DNA from: Corallium rubrum
Taxonomy: Eukaryota; Cnidaria; Anthozoa; Scleralcyonacea; Coralliidae
DNA length: 64,000 bases
Direction: 5' to 3'
NCBI GenBank assembly: GCA_964035015.1
Contig: OZ036003.1
Location: forward strand, 7,077,754 to 7,141,753
Shown: positions 13,601-20,149 of the stretch, piece by piece
How the letters are laid out: each line of letters begins with the position of its first letter
How positions within the stretch are numbered: the first letter of the stretch is position 1
Position numbers and translations under genes: made by a program
The notes under the pieces: generated by a model
The model's input: only the letters and a program-made list of their open reading frames with translations
Databases searched by the model: none
Told to the model about the DNA's origin: nothing

Positions 13601-16600
13601 GGAACGTCTTACAACGTAGCGGAACATCTTACAATGTAGCGGAACGTCTTACAACGTAGCGGAACGTCTTACAACGTAGCGGAACATCTTACAACGTAGC
13701 GGAACATCTTACAACGTAGCGGAACATCTTACAACGTAGCGGAACACCTTACAACGTAGCGGAACACCTTACAACGTAGCGGAACATCTTACAACGTAGC
13801 GGAACATCTTACAACGTAGCGGAACGTCTTACAGCGTAGCGGAACGTCTTACAACGTAGCGGAACATCTTACAACGTAGCGGAACATCTTACAACGTAGC
13901 GGAACGTCTTACAACGTAGCGGAACATCTCACAACGTAGCGGAACGTCTTACAACGTAGCGCAACGTCTCACAACGTAGCTGAACATCTCACAACGTAGC
14001 GCAACGTCTTATAACATAGCGGAACATCTCACAACGTAGCGCAACGTCTTATCACATAGCGGAACATCTCACAACGTAGCGGAACGTCTTACAACGTAGC
14101 GGAACATCTTACAACGTAGCGGAACGTCTTAACGTAGCGGAACATCTTACAACGTAGCGGAACATCTTACAACGTAGTGGAACATCTTACAACGTAGCAG
14201 AACGTCTAACGTAACGGAACATCTCACAACGTAGCGGAACGTCTTACAACGCAGCGGAACGTCTTACAGCATAACGGAACACATTACAACGTAGCGGAAC
14301 ATCTTATAACGTAGTGGAACATCTTACAACGTAGCGGAATATCTTACAACGTAGTGGAACATCTTACAACGTAGCGGAACGTCTTAGAACGTGTATCAAA
14401 ACGTTTTAAAACGTAGCATATACTGTACCTGCTCTAGCTCTGTACCCAAATTGTCATTTGTAGCGGCTACTGGAGAAGTTAATGGTAAAGTTACAGTGTA
14501 TTCCTTTGAACCTTAAATAAAATATAAAACAATAGATAAAAAATTCAAGATAGATTTGTAACGGATCAATTCCGATCTAGTTTAGTGATTAATTTATTTT
14601 AACACTTCAACTATTATCTGTAAACGCCTAAGGTCCTAAGGTATTGAATAATGATGAGGATGGAATATTTAATTGTACAATGTCACTAATTAGGACAATA
14701 GAGTGGTGTGTGACTCATGATACGCCAAAGTGACATCACCCAAAATTAACTTAACTTTTTCTGAATTTCCTTAGGAAATTATAAGTGGGAGAAAATTAAT
14801 CTATCTTGAATTTAGAGACTTTATGGTAAACACATTATTTGCATAAAAATTAGTTGAATTTTAAATGACAATAGGTAGAACAGTTACATAATGTCTGTGA
14901 CTCATGTTACATTTTAAGTGTTCTTTATAAACCAGTCCATAAACGTGTCTAATTGCCTCTCAGACATGACATAAAAATCAATGCCTGTATCAATGCCTGT
15001 AGTGATTACAATTCTCTGTATTAAAGAGTTTGACTTGGGCAGATATTTCACACCACCTGGTAAAACAATTGAATGAACATATAGGAGAAAATAGTAGGTG
15101 ATTATTTCTCTCTGGAGGCTTAAAATATTGGCAACTGAGATAACAAATGATTGAACAGAGCGCTGAAGCAATCAATGGCAGTATTCGATCCAAATTGACT
15201 TTCCTATTGGCCCTGAATATGTATGCTATCAAAATAACTTGTTATTTTAAAGTTCCTGACAAATTTTTTTTTTTATGAATGTCGCCATTAGCATGGAATT
15301 GCCCATTTTGTGGCTGCCATACCTTTCAATAAGGGAAGCAAATCAACGCAACATTGTCCAATAATATTTGATTTTTCTTCTTTGGACTTCTTGTCTTTTG
15401 GAAGGACTTCAACAATTAAAACTTAAGATAAAAATGGTACACCAATTGATTTTTATCTGAAATTTATAAATATTACTAACAAGGCCCAAAATAATGTTCA
15501 GAACTGGTCAAATGACCAGCCAAGTTTGTCTAATTTAACAGAACTTGTAAACTGGTAATGGAAGACCTTTTACAACTTTTCCGTATTTTGCTTTGTTTAC
15601 GAGACATTTTAATTTGTTTGATATGTAAATGAGATGATCTCTGACGTCATAACTAGGGTAGATCATTCTTACACATATATATCTTATTAGATGTTTTGGT
15701 GTGCAGTATCGCTGTATATTTTACGAGTTGTGCCGTATTATGACGAGCCCACAGGGCGAGTCAAAATACAAACAACGAGTAAAAATATACAGCGATACTA
15801 CACACCAAAACATCTAATAAGAGATTTATTATACAACTGCTCTGATCAACAAATTTTTATGGAAAAAGAAAACTCTAAAAAGGCCAGAGAAGTAGCGTGA
15901 CTTGCACCAGGACAAAATAATAAGTATACATGAAGTAGTCTCCCGTGTGTAAATTTGATTGGCTAACAAAATCTGTCAAACCGGTTTTCTACTATCCAAA
16001 TAACTAACTGTCCAAATATCGCTGTATATTTGTACTCATTTTTAGCGTTATTTGGACAGTTTTTAATGCAATTGTATAATAAATGGCAATATACACTTAA
16101 TGTCTGCTCCCGAGGGAACTAGTTAATTTTGTTTTCCCGAGAGTCTTGATATTTCCCGAGACGAAGTCGAGGGAAACATCGAGACTCGACGGAAAACAAA
16201 ACTAACTGTTTCCCGAGGGATCAGGCATTAAGTGTTTTGTTATATAGCTTGAGTTTCGCTGAATAATTTCGACGTTTATCAAGGGAAAGTACACAAAAGA
16301 CAAACGCTAAGACTTAACCAAAACATTTCGCCTGGCTCCGTAATTTCACTTCAACCAAACAAATATAAGCCTCAGAACAAAAGAACAGCAATACATTTCT
16401 CCAGTTAATCTTCACACATGCTTTGAAGACCTATAAATATTCTTTTTTTCTTACCAAACATGCTTTTGTTTATAGGATGCCGTGAAGAGTTCAAAGTTCT
16501 AGCGGGCAACAATTGAAAACTTATTGACCGAGCAGGCAATAAGTTCTCAATTTAATATTGCCCGCTCGGTAGACATTGAAATTTAGCTAAGGTCATGTGA

Positions 16601-19600
16601 CCACAAACCAACCAATGACAGTCATCGTTGTATCCAGCGAAACTCTAGCTATATAACAAACTCAGTTATTCTATGTCAGTAGTGTTTTCAGCTTGAGTTG
16701 GTAAAGATTTTTCGTTTGTTTTTGCTGTACAAGCTGTCATAAGTTAAACTCAGAGAAAAACTCTGAGCTCCAGACGGGACTCGAACCCACAACCATGAAT
16801 CCGGAATAAAAACTTTCTGGTTTGATCATGTATCTGGAGATTTCGAATCCGGAAAAAAATGTAGAAGCTTCGAATCCGAAACAATACGTATAGTGTGAAC
16901 GGTTATTCCGATGAATTCGGATGCTCTTCCGCTCGTAGTCATGTTGGCTGGCCATCTGACAATTTGGCTGGTCATTGATCGGGGCCGTGAGTCCTAAAGT
17001 ATTAATATTAGTATATTAAAGTGTCTATGAAGTGAAAAATACATTGGCATTTTTGTTGTTTTATTGTACAGAGCAGCATGACAGGAGCACTCACTGAAAA
17101 TTTCAAGAGAATCTCAGACTCGGATGCGTATAGTTTTCGCGCTATCAACTCTCAAAATTTGCCGTGAATAGTTTGTTTAGGGGAAATTTGGGTTTCTTGG
17201 TAACAATGCCTTGTGACGTACGCAGATGGATCATTAATAGTGAAATCTATTGTTCTTATGCATAGTTGTCCATCTGCGTACGTCATAAGCATTGTTTCCG
17301 AAAGCCCAATTTTTCTCCAAGAACGAACTATCCATGGCAAACTTTGAGAGTTGATAGCGCGAAAACTACGCATCAGATTCTCTTGAAATTTTCAGTGAGT
17401 GCTCCTGCCATGCTCCTCTGTACAATAAAACAACAAAAACGCCAACGAATTTTTCATTTCATAGACACTTTAAGGCCCTGTACTAATATTGTACTATCTA
17501 CCAGTTGTCTAACAATATAGTATCATACTGTACCTATAATTGGCTTTTGGCAAATACTATCAAAAGAATAAGGTTCATCAAAAGAACATTCCAATGAAGT
17601 TGTAAAGTTGTATTCTGCAACTTTGGTTTCTTTGGTGGTTTCAATTTTACCAGATTCACCTAACAGCGTTTGACCAAACTCAACCCTCACCAATGATGTC
17701 ATGGCATCACTTTTTGACCCTTTCTACAAATGAAAAACAAGTGATCAAAAAAACACTGTAGTGTTACAGAGTGAGCCAAGAAAATCGAAGTCTGGGCCTA
17801 AGAATTCAAACTCAAAACCATATGGCTAAAATTTTCAAGTTTCCTCAATAACTGAAGTGTTTGACTGAAATCTATCTCACCATGGGTTTCTGAGCTGTCA
17901 AAATGTTAAATTGTGAGACGTTATGCTGTGAGACCCTACGTTACGTTGTAATACGTTACATTTACGCTGCAAGACCTTACATTGCGCTGTGAGATCTTAC
18001 TCAGTTTATGTTGTGAGACCTTATACGCTACATTGTGAGACCTTACGTTACATTGTGAGATCTTAGATTACATTGTGAGACATTACGTTACGTTGGGAGA
18101 CCTTACGTTACATTGTGAGACATTACGTTACATTGTGAAACTATACGTTATATTGTGAGACCTTACGTTACATTGTGAGACATTACGTTACATTGTGAAA
18201 CTATACGTTACATTGTGAGACCTTACGTTACATTGTAAAACTATACGCTACATTGTGAGACCTTACGTTACAATGTAAAACCTTACGTTACATTGTGAAA
18301 CCCTACATTACATTATGAGATCTTACGTCACGTTGTGAAACCTTACGTTACATTGTGAGACTAATTACATTATTGTGAGACCTTATGTTACATTGTAAGA
18401 CCTTACGTTACATTCTGAAACCTTACGTTACGTTATGCCCCAACTACTGGGTTAGTTAGTGTATATAAGCTAGCTAGGAAGTAAAATCATCAGTAGCGTG
18501 TTTACAGCCTTAAGCTTATACACTAACCTGATCCACTAGTGTGTTTACTGCCTACTGCTTATAAACTATAAGCCTGGTTTCCATAAGATCACCCCGATCA
18601 TCTCAATCGCCCTGAATTAATCAATTACCCAATCTGATTGGATGAATTCAGGCAATCGGGATGATTGGAGCGATCAAGACGATCTTATGAAAACCAGGCT
18701 TAACCTGATTCACTAGTGAATTTACTCACTAGTGTGTTTACTGCCTAGCTTATGCACTAACTTCACCAACTAGTGTGTTTATTGCCTAGCTTATACACTA
18801 ACCTGACCCATGCACTAGTGTATTTACTGCCTAGCTTATACGCTATTAAAACCTGACCGACTAGTGTGTTTATTGCCTAGCTTATACACTAACCTGACCC
18901 ACTAGTGTGTTTACTGCCTACCTTATACACTAACCTGACCCACTAGTGTGTTTACTGCCTAGCTTATACCACACACAAACGTGACTCGGGTTTAGTCGGG
19001 TACGTCAGTGCAAACTATACGAGCACTTATGTATTATGCCCATTAATAGTGGTACTGTAGTATAACAATAGAAATATAGTAAGGTTTGATATACTGCCGA
19101 AACAGAGAACGTAGGAGTCTAACGTTTCGAGCGAAGGCCCTTCGTCAGAGAGAAACGTAAAGAGTGACGCCTACGTTCTTCATTTCGGCAGTGTATGAGT
19201 ATAAATAAGTTTTGTCACGCTACTTTTATTTCACTATTTGTACTGTAGTACAGTTGTTTTTACTGAATGTAGAATTGACATGCTTGTTTAATTGTTTTAG
19301 TGTTTATACCACACTGCTTGTGTTGTTATTGTTTCATAGGTAATGGTATTCATATAACAATAATTTGTTCATTACTGTTGCAGATATTCTAGTCATTGAA
19401 TATAGTCTCTTCCGGACAAACTGTAAAACACAATCTTCCACGGGATTACCAAAAAAACGGAGCTTACACACGATCTGATGTTCGTTACTCACGCAAAAAA
19501 CCCTTTATCCCCCCAAAAATTGTACTTTCCAGCTTTCTGCATTTCATCCTTTTACACGAACATCTAAAACACTTACCAGATTATTGCATCTTGTTACAGT

Positions 19601-19654
19601 TACTTTAATATTCTCTGGAGCCCTAGAAGGCTTTTTATCCACTTCGATCGACAT
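644..19654 (-). CDS. CFAP70: CFAP70 (cilia and flagella associated protein 70), N-terminal part, 12 exons, gene continues beyond left edge
   Basis: CFAP70 is an axonemal protein of motile cilia (central apparatus) with an N-terminal beta-rich region and C-terminal TPR repeats. No long ORF exists here; I assembled 12 exons on the minus strand: 19654-19577, 17723-17534, 15421-15323, 14511-14429, 13531-13467, 13332-13221, 11785-11732, 10581-10511, 4547-4493, 3244-3150, 2192-1835, 709-644. Every intron is GT-AG and all phases join without a frameshift, giving about 442 codons with no stop. The product follows the human protein, as I remember it, along its first roughly 390 residues, e.g. VRVEFGQTLLGESGKI, VEVLPKDKKSKEEK, SAYAVPES and [16 protein letters not shown]. 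The TPR half lies outside the window. The start is the first in-frame ATG, after the likely promoter. Introns hold most of the repeats of this region. Family and exon chain: high confidence; exact edges of exons 8 and 12: moderate. Confidence 0.93.
795..1122. repeat. Decamer-like array, CFAP70 intron 11
   Basis: Tandem variants of CCGTAACTTA and CCGTAACGTA, roughly 33 units with single-base changes. Followed directly by a degraded GTGTAGTG-type tract. Confidence 0.95.
1123..1440. repeat. Degenerate GTGTAGTG/GTGGAGTG tract
   Basis: G/T-rich, loosely periodic 5-9 base words (GTGTAGTG, GTGGAG, AAATGTAG). The ORFs read from its complement are low-complexity. Confidence 0.8.
1489..1650. mobile_element. 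Foldback element (MITE-like)
   Basis: Inverted arms AAAGAAATACCAAAT...ATTTGGTATTTCTTT, each arm containing the hairpin word CCGTGTTTGGATA. The same word recurs as a separate hairpin at about 1718-1752 beside a GGCGGGAA box. Confidence 0.7.
1835..2192 (-). CDS. CFAP70: CFAP70 exon 11
   Basis: Acceptor TGTCATTTTAG, donor GTAAAG; 358 bases, the largest exon. Encodes RIWPVEIIRQPM and [20 protein letters not shown], nearly identical to the human RLWPVEITRVPL and [20 protein letters not shown]. This is the segment that identifies the gene. Confidence 0.95.
2244..3030. repeat. (GAAGT)n/(GACGT)n pentanucleotide array, CFAP70 intron 10
   Basis: Almost 800 bases of GAAGT with GACGT, GGAGT and GAAGG variants. 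An internal block around 2255-2325 reappears at about 2618-2680, so part of the array was duplicated as a larger unit. Reads as serine/histidine-rich ORFs on the minus strand that are not genes. Confidence 0.97.
3150..3244 (-). CDS. CFAP70: CFAP70 exon 10
   Basis: Acceptor GCTGTTTTAG, donor GTACAC; 95 bases, phase 0 to 2. Encodes DANFKQHAMIEKSRVTWNSE, aligning with human [20 protein letters not shown]. Sits between two pentanucleotide arrays. Confidence 0.9.
3300..4125. repeat. (TGTTC)n/(TGCTC TGCCC)n array, CFAP70 intron 9
   Basis: About 825 bases of pyrimidine-rich pentamers. TGTTC blocks flank a central part built from the decamer TGCTCTGCCC, and a TTTTG block ends the array. It is open in two plus-strand frames (300 codons or more) because 5-mers without stop words give long ORFs. 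Confidence 0.97.
4493..4547 (-). CDS. CFAP70: CFAP70 exon 9
   Basis: Acceptor TATTTTACAG, donor GTAAGT; 55 bases encoding NVNEGFSEEEHGDLQDPC, acidic like the human PYEEEEGELNHPE stretch. Intron 8 before it is about 6 kb and full of insertions. Confidence 0.85.
4579..4624. repeat. (TCAA)n microsatellite
   Basis: About eleven perfect TCAA units upstream of CFAP70 exon 9 (minus strand sense). Confidence 0.95.
4925..5345 (-). mobile_element. Truncated LINE, C-terminal end of reverse transcriptase ORF
   Basis: Minus-strand translation gives KLQKRVIRIIANAGF, stop, then KLKLLNVYEINKLATGSFVY and YDTRGTNKIHV...LWNSF, ending at a stop near 4939. This spacing (KLQKRAIRII, LLxxxxIxKL, NYxTR, WNSLP) is the C-terminal tail of CR1/L2/RTE-like LINE proteins. 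It has one in-frame stop, a lost 5' part, and lies in CFAP70 intron 8. Clade not determinable from this fragment. Confidence 0.85.
5363..6094. mobile_element. Foldback element interrupted by a DNA transposon
   Basis: Left arm GATTAGTTTTGATAACGAAA at 5363 and its complement at 6075-6094. The middle is displaced by the insertion at 5437-6063; without it the arms meet through a CGAGCGG/CCGCTCG hairpin. Confidence 0.8.
5437..6063. mobile_element. Non-autonomous hAT-like transposon, 5-bp TSD
   Basis: Termini CAGGGGCGGATGCAGG and CAGTGGCGGATACAGG (complement of the right end), with a G-run/C-run next to each tip, and ACGTC duplicated at 5432-5436 and 6064-6068. CAGKGGCGGAT tips are typical of hAT-type elements; a 5-bp duplication is shorter than the usual 8. 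No transposase ORF. Confidence 0.75.
6234..6609 (+). mobile_element. 5S-rRNA-derived SINE (SINE3-like), full length
   Basis: The 5' part has the 5S internal promoter layout: AGTTAAGCCCGGTTCGACGG, then GTTAGCACTTGGATGGGTGA and CCGTCTGGGAATA. The body contains TTCTCCGGTTTTCCTCCCTC and ends at TTCTGTAA. A 23-24 bp duplication (TTGTTTCGCTTGCAG...) flanks it at 6210-6233 and 6610-6632, the hallmark of LINE-driven insertion. Family members are at 12450-12525 and 61600-62130. Confidence 0.9.
7264..7462. mobile_element. Foldback element
   Basis: Arms of about 85 bases: AACAAATAAAACAT at the left and ATGTTTTATTTGTT at the right. The centre pairs CACGAAAGAAGT with ACTTCTTTCGTG around a GGCACTCGGC/GCCTCGTGCC loop. 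Upstream 6810-7260 is AT-rich with related fragments and no gene. Confidence 0.85.
7585..7924 (-). mobile_element. tRNA-derived SINE, copy 1 of an inverted pair
   Basis: The complement reads TAGTGGCTCAATGGTTAGAG (A box) and GGTTGTGGGTTCGAGTCC (B box), then CTCAGAGTTTTTCTGAGTA. An additional A-box-like CCGAGCGGTTAAGACTCG lies upstream, as in a tRNA-Ser/Leu type head, so the SINE may be dimeric. Confidence 0.85.
7925..8243 (+). mobile_element. tRNA-derived SINE, copy 2 of an inverted pair
   Basis: Nearly exact complement of the preceding copy; together they form a palindrome with arms of about 320 bases. The right end stops at the hAT insertion (TSD CCCATTGG at 8236-8243). Confidence 0.85.
8244..9595 (+). 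mobile_element. Decayed hAT transposon, 1.35 kb, 8-bp TSD
   Basis: CCCATTGG is duplicated at 8236-8243 and 9596-9603. Both ends carry many GTAACTAGTTAC palindromes, the subterminal repeats of hAT elements. Near 9235-9310 the plus strand encodes LNTPLPASAACERLFSRAG, the hAT C-terminal dimerisation motif, then MTDRNFENSLLVKLN after a frameshift at about 9325. The rest of the transposase is not recognisable, so the copy is dead and probably internally deleted. Confidence 0.9.
9785..9850. repeat. Short tandem repeat, 17-bp unit
   Basis: About four copies of GAAAGGTCAAAAATGTC. Another small duplication (30 bp containing AATCCCGACTTCGGGACAAG) lies at 10048-10110. Confidence 0.85.
10511..10581 (-). 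CDS. CFAP70: CFAP70 exon 8
   Basis: Acceptor TTTTAATAG, donor GTTTGA (weak); 71 bases. Encodes EISQKRKWSIGPPASGIELF, equivalent to the human PKKWPI...PDAFI segment. The last two bases AG plus T of exon 9 make Ser. Confidence 0.83.
10613..11665. mobile_element. Composite foldback with TATCTCGGG words, nested
   Basis: Outer words GAGTTATCTCGGG, CCCGAGATAACTCG and CACATGAA recur inverted from 10613 to 11660. An inner element (10659-10988) with tips CCCTATCAAACC and GTTTGATTAGGG, rich in TTGCGATGACTTG words, sits inside it. CFAP70 exon 8 lies just to the left and exon 7 just to the right. Confidence 0.7.
11732..11785 (-). CDS. CFAP70: CFAP70 exon 7
   Basis: Acceptor CCATTTTACAG, donor GTACTG; 18 codons, phase 0/0, encoding KENTVVIPNGSFRTQLEK, the counterpart of the human segment with FKNGTLK. 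Confidence 0.87.
11940..12375. mobile_element. Word-repeat MITE, right end lost
   Basis: Starts AAAGGCCCTGTTACACGGTG. The interior is copies of ACTTGTCTCGCAACGATT and their complements. A second TGTTACAYGGTGCAAT near 12340 is in the same orientation, so no matching right terminus is present. Confidence 0.65.
12450..12525 (-). mobile_element. 5S-derived SINE head fragment
   Basis: The complement has TTAAGCTCGGTTGAATGGTG and GTTAGTATTTGGATGGGTGA, equivalent to the 5S-like head of the SINE at 6234. It is cut by the TIR element that follows. Confidence 0.75.
12525..13215. mobile_element. TIR element of about 690 bp in CFAP70 intron 6
   Basis: Left arm GCTTATGCCAACAC...TTATTGTATAAG and its complement at 13167-13212. 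The inside includes a 40-base perfect palindrome near 13131-13170 (AAGTGAATGATTCACT) and a GC-rich island at 12590-12700. No transposase. Confidence 0.7.
13221..13332 (-). CDS. CFAP70: CFAP70 exon 6
   Basis: Acceptor CCCCTTTTAG, donor GTATGA; 112 bases, first base completes a Ser codon split with exon 5. Encodes SAYAVPESWQVGG, matching the AAYSVPESF segment of the human protein. A TIR element ends within about 15 bases of the donor. Confidence 0.92.
13467..13531 (-). CDS. CFAP70: CFAP70 exon 5
   Basis: Acceptor TAATTGCAG, donor GTCAGT; 65 bases. Encodes PEVEVTVSVAEPLLGSQELV; the VAEPLL motif is shared with human CFAP70. Confidence 0.9.
13553..14400. repeat. 20-bp satellite A, CFAP70 intron 4
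   Basis: About 42 units of GGAACGTCTTACAACGTAGC, with GGAACATCTT and GCAACGTCTC variants, strictly 20 bases with a few 17-base units. Related to satellite B at 17912. Confidence 0.97.
14429..14511 (-). CDS. CFAP70: CFAP70 exon 4
   Basis: Acceptor ATTTAAG, donor GTACAG; 83 bases ending in phase 0. Encodes SKEYTVTLPLTSPVAA. Lies directly beside the 20-bp satellite of intron 4 (donor only about 30 bases from the array). Confidence 0.85.
15323..15421 (-). CDS. CFAP70: CFAP70 exon 3
   Basis: Acceptor ATCTTAAG, donor GTATGG; 99 bases in phase 1/1. Encodes VEVLPKDKKSKEEK followed by GQCCVDLLPLLK, close to the human VLPKEKK...VVDLLPLL segment. Confidence 0.92.
15687..15822. mobile_element. Foldback element
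   Basis: Arms TTAGATGTTTTGGTGTGCAG and CTRCACACCAAAACATCTAA, followed inward by ATCGCTGTATATTTT and complement. The word ATCGCTGTATATTT occurs again at 16018-16032. Confidence 0.85.
16087..16650. mobile_element. Nested foldback, TTCCCGAGGGA words
   Basis: ACACTTAATGTCTG...CAGGCATTAAGTG encloses TTTCCCGAGGGA hairpins (16090-16230). GTTATATAGCTTGAGTTTCGCTG at 16240 is answered by CAGCGAAACTCTAGCTATATAAC at about 16637-16660. Confidence 0.7.
16717..16792 (-). mobile_element. tRNA-SINE fragment
   Basis: Contains GGGACTCGAACCCACAACC (complement of a B box) and the AACTCAGAGAAAAACTCTGA hairpin seen in the copies at 7.6-8.2 kb. Cut at 16793 by a sequence with GAATCCGGA/GAATTCGGA words. Confidence 0.75.
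17020..17469. mobile_element. piggyBac-type MITE, TTAA duplication
   Basis: TTAA at 17016-17019 and 17470-17473 flanks a 450-bp palindrome with tips AGTGTCTATGAARTGAAAAA and arms of about 200 bases. CFAP70 intron 2. Confidence 0.82.
17534..17723 (-). CDS. CFAP70: CFAP70 exon 2
   Basis: Acceptor CATTTGTAG, donor GTACAG; 63 codons plus one base. Carries KGSKSDAMTSLVRVEFGQTL and AEYNFTTSLE, which match the first conserved block of the family. Confidence 0.92.
17912..18438. repeat. 20-bp satellite B, CFAP70 intron 1
   Basis: About 25 units of GAGACCTTACGTTACATTGT with many changes. Read on the other strand it matches satellite A at about 15 of 20 positions. Confidence 0.95.
18445..18970. repeat. 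41-bp satellite, CFAP70 intron 1
   Basis: Units read CACTAGTGTGTTTACTGCC then TAGCTTATACACTAACCTGA; about 9 copies. One copy is split by a MITE at 18571-18700. Confidence 0.93.
18571..18700. mobile_element. MITE inside the 41-bp satellite, TA duplication
   Basis: Tips AGCCTGGTTTCCATAAGATC (left) and AGCCTGGTTTTCATAAGATC (complement of the right), flanked by TA at 18569 and 18701. Interior words GATCGGGATGATTG and complement. Confidence 0.85.
19085..19195. mobile_element. Foldback with CGAAACGTTAGACTC core
   Basis: TACTGCCGAAACAGAGAACG at the left and CGTTCTTCATTTCGGCAGTG at the right enclose TCTAACGTTTCGAGCGAAGG then CCTTCGTCAGAG. Family members at 22150, 34280, 40230 and 41320. Confidence 0.75.
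19577..19654 (-). CDS. CFAP70: CFAP70 exon 1 (coding part)
   Basis: 26 codons starting MSIEVDKKPSRAPENI, ending in CTG before a strong GTAAGT donor, phase 0. An upstream ATG 7 bases away is in another frame, so the ATG at 19654 is preferred because it joins exon 2 in frame. Confidence 0.88.
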
Positions 19655-20149
19655 ATTTCTACCATAAAATCGTCTCTAAACTCTTAACTTTCTCTCGCAG
19701 GTTGCGAGTCTACTATGCCGCCATCTTGATATTTACACGTCGTTGCTAAGAGACTACGTACTCGGACCAGACCTCTCGCGTCTTCGAATTTTTTATCCAT
19801 TGGTTTTCGACAAAAAGTGCGAGTAATTTTTCTCGAGGAACGTGCTTTTCAAAAGGTCGATAGTTTTGTGTGTTTCAGAAGATTGGAAGCCTAAAGTGTC
19901 TTGAAATCTACTGGAAAAGTAAGTAAAAAGTATTTTTATATGTTTTAAAACAATATTGAGTGTGTTATTTAAATATGGGAAGAAAAGGCGATTATATTTT
20001 GGCTGAAATAAAGGCGAATAAATAAATTAGTTAGTCAAATTTTCGTACATACTTTCGCAACTCGAAAAGGCCGTTTGGAACCAACGTGTTCGCTTTCTGT
20101 AAGAAAAATCATATTCGCTCTTCATTTGTGTTAAACTGCCTGAATTAAG
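19655..20149. promoter_or_regulatory. Bidirectional promoter CFAP70 / DRG2
   Basis: The two ATGs are 496 bases apart, head to head. GTTGCTAAGAGAC at 19742-19754 reads GTCTCTTAGCAAC on the minus strand and fits an RFX X-box with one spacer base. GCCGCCATCTTG at 19717-19728 is the complement of the YY1 core AAGATGGCGGC. There is no clear TATA box. On the DRG2 side a good donor (GTAAGT at 19919) and an AG just before the ATG suggest a 5'UTR intron. Motifs are seen; factor binding is inferred. Confidence 0.7.

Noticed and set aside
13553-14400. CRISPR-like regular array
   Set aside because: Units are contiguous 20-mers with no unique spacers, lie in an animal intron, and no cas genes are present. 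The same applies to 27075-28912.
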